NCBI GenBank assembly: GCA_045806665.1
Contig: JBJMIW010000050.1
Coordinates: 1-8,539, forward strand
Length of the DNA stretch: 8,539 nucleotides
Direction: 5' to 3'
Source of the DNA: Actinoallomurus sp045806665
GTDB lineage: Bacteria; Actinomycetota; Actinomycetes; Streptosporangiales; Streptosporangiaceae
The notes beneath the pieces were generated by a model. That model was not told the origin of the DNA and did not search any database. It saw only the letters and a program-made list of their open reading frames with translations. Numbering within the stretch: the first letter of the stretch is position 1; each line of letters begins with the position of its first letter. The translations under genes and the position numbers were made by a program. Positions 1-4,787 of the stretch are shown piece by piece.

Positions 1-354
1 AGCCGGTCCTACGAGCACGATCCTGCAGGCCCGTACGAGCTCGCCGGTCACCTCCGCCCAGCGGGTGCGGGGCTGGTCCACCAGCAGCACGCGCTGCAGA
101 TCGGCACCCATTCCCGCAAGCGCCTGCAGCCCGGCCTCCGGCACGCCGACGATCGCCGTCCAGTCATGCTCATGCAGAGGGCCGGCCAGCAGGGCTGGGC
201 CCAGGAAGGCAGAACCGTCGACGGCGACCACGCTGCCGGGCGTGAGCCCGGCATCCGGCAACAGGGGACGCAAGGCGGGTAGCACCGGGACAACGTCGGG
301 CGGGGCCGGGGTGTCGAAGCCGCGCCGGACGGTCGCGATCGCGGTAAGGTCCAT
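1..354 (-). CDS. ImuA'-like DNA damage mutagenesis protein, N-terminal part (runs off left edge)
   Basis: The minus strand is open without a stop from 384 to the window edge and encodes at least 118 residues from the ATG at 354. Nearly every codon ends in G or C. The protein has a proline-rich N-terminus, then 'LTPGSVVAVDGSAFLGPALL' at about residues 37-56, 'IVGVPEAGLQAL' at about 69-80 and 'RVLLVDQPRTRWAEV' at about 88-102. This succession (a GSVVAV strand, a GVP..GL segment, a LVD/LVPDP..RW segment) matches my memory of the RecA-like, Walker-poor protein encoded just upstream of imuB and dnaE2 in actinobacteria. The role there is to help the ImuB/DnaE2 translesion polymerase after DNA damage, so imuB would be expected beyond the left edge. 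The start is uncertain: ATG 363, GTG 357 and GTG 384 are in frame, and none has a clear ribosome binding site. The identification rests on pattern recognition only. Confidence 0.6.
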   Translation of the reverse strand, partial: MDLTAIATVRRGFDTPAPPDVVPVLPALRPLLPDAGLTPGSVVAVDGSAFLGPALLAGPLHEHDWTAIVGVPEAGLQALAGMGADLQRVLLVDQPRTRWAEVTGELVRACRIVLVGPA

Positions 355-409
355 CACGAGCATCCGAACACTGGGGCGCAACACTCAGCCAGCCGCGATC
401 GCCAAACCG

Positions 410-706
410 GGCTTCTGGCCGGATGGCGACCGGGTTGTCCTGCGCGGCCGACTTGACTTTGCTGAGGACGGCGCTGCGGTGCTTGAGACGGGCGACTCGC
501 AGATCTTGTTCGATTTCGCTGCGCCACCGCCTAAGAGCATCGACCGGGCTTGGGTGGAGATCAGCGTCGGACGGACAGAGTCACCCTTTGGCCCTACCGG
601 ATCTGACATCGCAAGACCGGCGACAGATCCCGTCCGCCTGTACGCACCTACGTACGTCTACCTCTACGCCGGCACCGCGGTACGACTCGGCTTGGGCACT
701 TCTTAG
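410..706 (+). pseudogene. Coding-like remnant, unknown function
   Basis: One plus-strand frame ending at TAG 704-706 reads like a genuine protein over about 60 residues: 'DGDRVVLRGRLDFAEDGAAV', then 'LETGDSQILFDFA', then 'DRAWVEISVG'. Alternating hydrophobic and charged residues suggest beta strands. The frame has no credible start: the nearest in-frame GTG (311) lies inside the opposing ImuA'-like gene, and no ribosome binding site is visible. Third codon positions are less GC-rich than in the intact genes here, and the last 35 residues after about 605 look non-native. I read this as the decayed remnant of a small gene, possibly cut off from its original start. I do not recognise the family. 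A chance open frame is the main alternative. Confidence 0.25.
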
Positions 707-1049
707 GCGATCGATTGGTAGATGCCTGAACCTGGGGCGGCGTGTCGATCGCAGTGGTCACCCGCAATGCTGGTCTCGGTGGACCGGGTGGCGTCGATCA
801 GGGACGGCGGCTTGCTGTCGGGTGTGGATGTCTCTGATCGGCTTGAGATGACTTGGGCCGCTGTGTCGGAGCGGCTGGTCTGTGGTCGCGTTCGGTGTCT
901 GTTTCGGTGTCGTCCGGGGCCGTGTCGGCGGGGGTTTTTACCAAGATCACGGCACGCGAGCAGCCATGGAGCGACCACGGTCGCCAAACCGCCCTGAAAC
1001 GGACGCTGGGCGCTCCCGGTGGAACCGAGAACGCCCAGGTCGGGACGGG
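707..1049. other. Gene-free stretch left of the tRNA fragment
   Basis: No frame here combines a plausible start, a ribosome binding site and actinobacterial codon bias. The sequence is visibly less GC-rich than the coding parts of the window. Two copies of TTCGGTGTC lie 12 bp apart (891-899 and 903-911), and a short T-run occurs at 935-939. I see no promoter, hairpin terminator or recognisable protein remnant. Confidence 0.5.
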
Positions 1050-1102
1050 TGTGCCGCCAGGGACTTGAACCCCGAACCCGCGGATTAAGAGTCCGCTGCT
1101 CT
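1050..1102 (-). tRNA. tRNA-Lys(CTT), 3' portion only; 5' half replaced (likely att site)
   Basis: Read on the minus strand, 1102 to 1050 gives the 3' side of the D-stem (GAGC), a perfect five-pair anticodon stem (GCGGA/TCCGC) and the loop CTCTTAA with anticodon CTT (Lys). These are followed by a T-arm with stem CGGGG/CCCTG (one G-T pair) and loop TTCAAGT, the acceptor strand GCGGCAC, and discriminator A at 1050. The next bases are CCC, so CCA is not encoded. The 5' half does not match. The required GTGCCGC acceptor strand and a GCTC D-stem are absent from 1103-1130; only the first three bases (GTG, 1124-1122) could pair. The whole span 1124-1050 would be tRNA-sized (75 nt), so automated tools may still call it. 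A working tRNA seems unlikely. The truncation point is typical of integrase target duplications. Confidence 0.65.
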
Positions 1103-1436
1103 CGTGTCAGATCGGCGCTCTCACTGTCGGTCCATGCCGGTTCGTCCGCGACTCCACCGGTTCCGGTGTCGGATCGTGCCGCCGCGTGACGGCCTGTTTC
1201 ATGGCATCCGAGCAATCACCGAGCAACCACGGCTCCGGTTGCGCGGGGCATGCTCGACCACGGATCGCGATGACGAACGGCGACGGCCCGTCCTCGGGGT
1301 CTCCGTCGGCCGCTGTGGGTCCTCGGCAACCGCCGGCTGGGATGCTCTCGGCTTCCGGACTGACCGCGATTGCTGTTCTCGAGGATCTGCAGGTCACACG
1401 ACATGGATGAGGTTTTCGGCACCCGCAAGGTTGCAG
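1103..1436. other. Gene-free stretch between tRNA fragment and IS110 transposase
   Basis: No convincing coding frame is present. Two small inverted repeats can be seen: CACCGG-TT-CCGGTG at 1155-1168 and GCAACC-N8-GGTTGC at 1223-1242. The right-hand 60-100 bases next to the transposase stop (1437) should include the right end of the insertion sequence, but no terminal inverted repeat marks it. This is normal for the IS110 family. Confidence 0.45.
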
Positions 1437-2699
1437 CTAGGTGGCCGATTCGAGGGTGACGGTGAAGCCGAGGGCTTCGAGTTGGCGGATGTGGTTGCGT
1501 TTGCGTCGTTCGGGGTCGATGCGCACGGTGTAGTAGTCGGCGCCGAGGTCGTGGAAGCGGACGTCGGGGTCGGACAGCAGGTGCCAGATGATCACTAAAA
1601 GGGATCGGCCGATCGCGACGATGGCCTTCTTCTTGCCGCGGCGGCGGGCGATTCGCCGGTACCTCTCACCGAGGAAGGTGTCGGTCCTGCCGATGGCGAC
1701 GGCGGCGTTGCCGAGCATGCTGGCCAGGTAGGGATCTCCGTGTCCGGTGGCGTTCTTACCTTTCTTCTTGCCCGCGGACTCCTTCACGCGGGGCGTGAAC
1801 TTGGCCCAGGACGCCAGATGCCCGGAGGTCGGAAACCGGGTCATGTCCGTGCCGACCTCGGCGGTGATCACATGCGCGGCGATGGGGTTGATGCCGGGGA
1901 TCTCATCCAGTTTGGCGACCGTCGCGGCGAAGGGGGCGATCTCCGCCTCGATCTTGGTCTCCATCGCGGAGATGTCGGCGTCGATCGCATCGACCCGGGC
2001 CACCATCTTGGCGAGCAGGAAGGCGTGATGGTCGGTGAAGTGTTCGGTGAACGCCTCCTCCAACGCGGTGATCTTGCCGCGCATCGCGGTCCGCGCCATC
2101 TGCGCCAGCACCTTGGGATCACGCTCGCCCGAGATGTGGGCACCCATCATCTGCCGCCCGGAGACCCCGAAGATGTCGGAGGCGACCGCGCTCAGCTTGA
2201 TGCAGGCGTCCTCCAGCAACTTCTCGGCTCGCTGCTCCTCCGCGGTCCGTACTCCCACCAGATCAGAGCGGTATCGGGTCAGGTCCCGCAGCTTGCGGAT
2301 CTTTGATGGCGGGACGAAACACGGCCGGAGCATCTGCCGTTCGGCGACCTTGCACAGCCACACGGCGTCCAGCTTGTCGGTTTTGGGCTGGCCGGGCAGA
2401 TGCTTGACGTCCTTGGCGTTCACCAGCCACACCTGAAACCCCGCGGCCTCCAGCAGGTAGAACGGAGACTTCCAGTAGTCCGACGTCGCTTCCATGACCA
2501 CCAGGGTCACGCCCAGGCACCGCAGATGATCCGCCATGCCCAGCAGGGACCGGGTCATCGTGGAGTAGGTCTCCACCTCCTGCAGCCGCTTGCCCGGCTT
2601 GCCCTCGTGCGGGACGCGTACGCAACACACCAGTTCGGCCTTGTCCAACGCCGCGACCCGCTCGATGATCTCTTCGTTGTCCTGCGTCTCGCTCAGCAC
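1437..2699 (-). CDS. IS110-family transposase (DEDD RuvC-like recombinase)
   Basis: This gene encodes a 420-residue recombinase that moves its insertion sequence by strand exchange at a dinucleotide core. The N-terminal RuvC-like DEDD domain spans about residues 12-170, with likely catalytic acids D19 ('AALDKAE'), E70 ('VVMEATSDYWK'), D108 and D111 ('KTDKLDAVWL'). A long helical linker covers about 195-262. The C-terminal Transposase_20 domain begins at 'LDEIPGINPIAA' (264-275) and continues through 'GHLASWAKFTPRVKESAGKK'; S308 in 'ESAGKK' fits the conserved serine that acts with the DEDD residues. The length is normal for the family and no frameshift is seen. The start is GTG 2699, preceded by AGGAGG (2702-2707) four bases away. 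In this family, target choice is now known to be guided by a bridge RNA encoded beside the gene; see the 5' flank. The closest alternative subgroup is IS1111, which would carry its RNA on the other side. Confidence 0.95.
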   Translation of the reverse strand: MLSETQDNEEIIERVAALDKAELVCCVRVPHEGKPGKRLQEVETYSTMTRSLLGMADHLRCLGVTLVVMEATSDYWKSPFYLLEAAGFQVWLVNAKDVKHLPGQPKTDKLDAVWLCKVAERQMLRPCFVPPSKIRKLRDLTRYRSDLVGVRTAEEQRAEKLLEDACIKLSAVASDIFGVSGRQMMGAHISGERDPKVLAQMARTAMRGKITALEEAFTEHFTDHHAFLLAKMVARVDAIDADISAMETKIEAEIAPFAATVAKLDEIPGINPIAAHVITAEVGTDMTRFPTSGHLASWAKFTPRVKESAGKKKGKNATGHGDPYLASMLGNAAVAIGRTDTFLGERYRRIARRRGKKKAIVAIGRSLLVIIWHLLSDPDVRFHDLGADYYTVRIDPERRKRNHIRQLEALGFTVTLESAT

Positions 2700-2850
2700 C
2701 CTGCCTCCTCGCGCTCGTCCCGCGGACGGCTGCCGCCCGCAGGAGCCATAGGGACAGGTGGAGGAATCTCATCCTCGTGCTCGAAGCAACATTGAAGGGC
2801 CCGTTGGCTGGCTCCCAGCACCCGGCTCAAGCACGACCTCGAAGATCAAG
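2700..2850 (-). ncRNA. Candidate bridge RNA region of the IS110 element
   Basis: The about 150 bases upstream of the transposase contain no gene but fold repeatedly when read on the minus strand. One hairpin is GCTGG-GAG-CCAGC (2819-2807). A second is GAGGA-N6-TCCTC (2776-2761). The third is a stronger stem, GCGGGCGG-CAG-CCGTCCGC (2740-2722, one G-U pair), closed from outside by GCTC/GAGC (2747-2744 with 2716-2713), which leaves an internal loop. In the IS110 group the bridge RNA comes from this 5' flank and has a 5' stem-loop followed by two internal-loop hairpins that pair with target and donor DNA. The position and three-hairpin layout fit. I have not shown guide complementarity or a promoter, and the ends are arbitrary. 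Confidence 0.3.
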
Positions 2851-2979
2851 GAACAACGGCGTCAGCGGGCGGCAACCACGCCCGATTTTCTTACGTGCTG
2901 CGGGGTGCGCCCTGCCAAGGCGGCCAGTACGGCGTCCATGGCGCCCTGCCCATGCGGTCCACCGCCTCTGCGATCTGCG

Positions 2980-3015
2980 CGCCGATGCGCGGTGTGACCA
3001 CGACGCGCATCGGCG
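2980..3015 (-). terminator. Long perfect hairpin, likely terminator of the decayed gene
   Basis: CGCCGATGCGCG (2980-2991) and its exact reverse complement (3004-3015) form a 12-bp stem. The 12-base loop can add three more pairs (GTG/CAC). It lies 20 bases beyond the minus-strand stop at 3036-3038. There is no T-run, which is common for actinobacterial terminators. An operator function is possible instead. Confidence 0.45.
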
Positions 3016-3035
3016 AGGGGCGCGTCAGCGCACGA

Positions 3036-3340
3036 TCATGTTGGGCAGTGCTCTCCTGCCTGCTCGGTGCCGCCTGAGGTTGACCTGGGACCGGCTGCGG
3101 TCGCGGCCGTGCCGAACGGCTCCACCGGCCGGCCGGTGACGTCCCAGGCGGTGCTGTACAGGAGCGGGACGGGGTCACGTGCGCAGGCCGAGCGCCTCGG
3201 CGCGATGGCCAGCGGCGCGGGCACCGCCTCCACCAGCCGCCGCCCGTGGTCCAACTCGACGCCATACAGCGACGACTGCTCGGAGCATCCAGGATGCCGG
3301 AGGCGATGTCGAACCGAAGGTAAGCGCTGTTAGCGCCCAT
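3036..3340 (-). pseudogene. Frameshifted gene of unknown function
   Basis: Two minus-strand frames join into one plausible protein. From ATG 3340 the first gives 'MGANSAYLRFDIASGILDAP'. Near 3280-3290 the sense moves to another frame, which reads 'EQSSLYGVELDHGRRLVEAV', then 'DPVPLLYSTAWDVTGRPVE' and 'PFGTAATAAG', ending at TGA 3036-3038. Third positions in the second frame are almost all G or C, as in real genes here, while the unshifted continuation turns into Arg/Trp/Pro-rich nonsense. The intact product would be about 100 residues. It has no signal peptide, membrane segment or catalytic motif that I can see, and I do not recognise the family. A strong hairpin follows the stop, as expected for a real transcription unit. 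It lies between nagA and the IS on the same strand. A sequencing error at the shift would make it an intact gene. Confidence 0.4.
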
Positions 3341-3414
3341 GGCTCGCCACTGATGAACGTCTGCCTGCGATCGGCCGGCGGCGGGGAAGCGCACGCGGCG
3401 GTCGCGTAGTGGGC

Positions 3415-3429
3415 CGGCGGGATCCGCCG
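3415..3429 (-). terminator. Weak hairpin downstream of nagA
   Basis: CGGCGG-GAT-CCGCCG forms a six-pair GC stem, 17 bases past the nagA stop codon (3446-3448). No T-run follows. The position is right for a terminator, but the stem is short and such repeats arise easily in GC-rich DNA. Confidence 0.3.
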
Positions 3430-3445
3430 CGAGGGATGTCGCGCG

Positions 3446-4603
3446 TCAGGACAAGGTGCCGTGGACGACCGCGCCGCGCGCGATCACCGTTTCGGTGTAC
3501 AGGTCGGCCGAGAGGATGGCGAGGTCGGCGTCCTTGCCCGGCCGGATGCTGCCGGTACGGTCGGCGATGCCGAGCAGGGCCGCGGGAGTGGTCGCCGCCG
3601 CGGTGGCGGCCTCGGTGATCGGGATGCCGACGCGGCGCACGGCGTGGCGGACGGCGGCGTCCATCGTCAGGGTGCTGCCGGCGATGGTGCCGTCGGTCAG
3701 CGTGACCTTGCCGTCGCGGGCGAACACCGGGACCGGGCCGAGGTGGAAGTCGCCGTTGGTCATCCCGGCCGCCGGCGTCGCGTCGGTGACCAGCGCGACA
3801 CGGTCGGGGCCGGCCGCGGCCAGCGCGATCCGGACCGCGTCCTCATGTACGTGGAACCCGTCGTTGATCAGCTCACAGGTGACCGTGTCGTCGGCCAGCG
3901 CGGCACCGGCCGGGCCGGGATCGCGGTGATGGAAGTGCCGCATCGCGTTGAACAGGTGCGTGGCCAGCGTCGCGCCGGCGGCGAAGGCGTCCCGCGCCTG
4001 GTCGAAGGTGGCCTCGGTGTGCCCCACCGCGGCGATCACACCGGCCGACACGGCCTCGCGCAGCAGGTCCATGCCGCCGGGAAGCTCCGGTGCGAGCGTG
4101 ACGACCCGTACCGTTCCCTCGCCCGCGGCGAGCAGGTGCCGCAGCGCCGTCACGTCCGGTGCCAGCAGGTACTCGCTGTGATGCGAGCCGCGCTTGGCCG
4201 GGTTGAGGAACGGCCCCTCCAGGTGCACGCCGACGATCGATCCCGTGACGGCGTCGTCACGGATGAGGCCGGCGATGGTGCGCACCGAGGCCGCCATCCG
4301 GTCGAGCCGGTCGGTGACCAGGCTGGCCAGCGTACGGGTGGTGCCGTGACGGCGGTGGAACGCCACGGCCCGCAGGATCTCCTCGGGGTCGTCCGTGGTG
4401 ATCTGCGCGCCACCGCCGCCGTGCATGTGCACGTCGATGAAGCCGGGCAGCACGTAACGGCCGTCCAGGTCGTGTACCTCGTCCGCGCCGGCCGGTGGGT
4501 CGCCGGCGCCGACGCCGACGATCCGTCCGTCGGCGATGCTCACCCAACCGGGCTCCAGCACCCGCCGCCGCAGGACCACACGGCCATTGCCCAGAACGAT
4601 CAC
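3446..4603 (-). CDS. nagA: N-acetylglucosamine-6-phosphate deacetylase
   Basis: NagA is a cytoplasmic enzyme that hydrolyses GlcNAc-6-phosphate to GlcN-6-phosphate and acetate, the committed step of GlcNAc catabolism and amino-sugar recycling. The 385-residue product has the amidohydrolase TIM-barrel metal-site pattern. It shows 'DVHMHG' (H59, H61), 'VHLEGPF' (E129, metal ligand), 'VGHTEA' (H195), 'THLFNAM' (H216), 'DGFHVH' (H251, substrate phosphate/sugar side) and 'LVTDAT' (D274, catalytic acid/base). The C-terminal 'GSIRPGKDADLAIL' (351-364) is the usual closing beta-sandwich strand. Length and motifs are complete. The start is GTG 4603, with GGAGGGG (4612-4618) eight bases upstream. The gene lies downstream of the GH84 glycosidase on the same strand, but a strong terminator separates them, so nagA probably has its own promoter within 4604-4744. 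A degenerate dre-like half-site at 4698-4709 hints at the same GlcNAc control. Confidence 0.95.
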   Translation of the reverse strand: MIVLGNGRVVLRRRVLEPGWVSIADGRIVGVGAGDPPAGADEVHDLDGRYVLPGFIDVHMHGGGGAQITTDDPEEILRAVAFHRRHGTTRTLASLVTDRLDRMAASVRTIAGLIRDDAVTGSIVGVHLEGPFLNPAKRGSHHSEYLLAPDVTALRHLLAAGEGTVRVVTLAPELPGGMDLLREAVSAGVIAAVGHTEATFDQARDAFAAGATLATHLFNAMRHFHHRDPGPAGAALADDTVTCELINDGFHVHEDAVRIALAAAGPDRVALVTDATPAAGMTNGDFHLGPVPVFARDGKVTLTDGTIAGSTLTMDAAVRHAVRRVGIPITEAATAAATTPAALLGIADRTGSIRPGKDADLAILSADLYTETVIARGAVVHGTLS

Positions 4604-4697
4604 TCGACCACCCCTCCGCCGGCCGCGCTCTCACGCGCCGGCGTCCTTCATCACTGATCTCGGCGGCGGCCGGCGACGGTCGCGCAGTCGTTCACGT

Positions 4698-4709
4698 CCT
4701 GGTCTCGCC
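4698..4709. promoter_or_regulatory. Degenerate dre-like operator upstream of nagA
   Basis: TGGTCTCGCCCG keeps a perfect left half (TGGTCT) of the palindrome TGGTCTAGACCA and matches 9 of its 12 positions. It lies 94 bases upstream of the nagA start in the only place where a nagA promoter could be. nagA is a known DasR target in Streptomyces. A 9/12 match in GC-rich DNA can be chance. Confidence 0.2.
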
Positions 4710-4744
4710 CGCCGCCGGGTACCTCGGCACGGTGACGGTCGGCC

Positions 4745-4778
4745 CGCCCGGACACCGGCGCGCGCCGGTGTCCGGGCG
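4745..4778 (-). terminator. Perfect 17-bp-arm palindrome, terminator of the GH84 gene
   Basis: Positions 4745-4761 are exactly complementary to 4762-4778, giving a 34-base uninterrupted palindrome centred on CGC|GCG. It begins nine bases after the GH84 stop codon (4788-4790) on the minus strand. It would form a very stable hairpin without a T-run, the common terminator style in actinomycetes. It probably limits read-through into nagA. Confidence 0.8.
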
Positions 4779-4787
4779 TGGGCCCTC

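Larger units (their letters stand above)
1378..2850 (-). mobile_element. IS110-family insertion sequence (ends approximate)
   Basis: A single complete DEDD transposase (1437-2699) is flanked by a short non-coding 3' side and a longer structured non-coding 5' side. This is the usual layout of the IS110 group, whose members are about 1.4-1.6 kb and lack conventional terminal inverted repeats and target duplications. The limits given are estimates from typical flank lengths (about 60 nt right, about 150 nt left), not from observed boundaries. The IS separates the tRNA-Lys fragment from the decayed gene at 3036-3340. It appears intact and could be active. Confidence 0.5.

Noticed and set aside
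361..376. Possible SOS (LexA) box upstream of the ImuA'-like gene, from CGAAC at 365-369.
   Set aside because: Only one half of the CGAAC-N4-GTTCG palindrome is present; the other half is GGGGCG. No full site is seen.
891..911. Direct repeat TTCGGTGTC x2 as possible integrase arm sites.
   Set aside because: Two 9-base copies in low-complexity GT-rich DNA are not enough, and they lie on the predicted chromosomal side of the att scar.
703..1215. 170-residue minus-strand open frame.
   Set aside because: It runs straight through the tRNA-Lys fragment and shows no protein-like composition.
1378..2847. Near-identical 10-mers CTCGAGGATC (1378-1387) and CTCGAAGATC (2838-2847) bracketing the IS110 transposase, as possible element ends.
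   Set aside because: A 9/10 match between two windows of about 100 bases is expected by chance roughly one time in three, and IS110 ends need not be repeated. Kept only as a rough guide to the element limits.
2891..3010. 39-codon minus-strand ORF starting with 'MRVVVTPRIGAQIAEAV'.
   Set aside because: Its start lies inside the perfect hairpin at 2980-3015, there is no ribosome binding site, and the sequence is short and Trp/Pro-rich. The hairpin is better explained as a terminator.
4631..4651. Six-codon minus-strand ORF (ATG to TGA) upstream of nagA as a leader peptide.
   Set aside because: No ribosome binding site, no attenuator structure and no run of regulatory codons.
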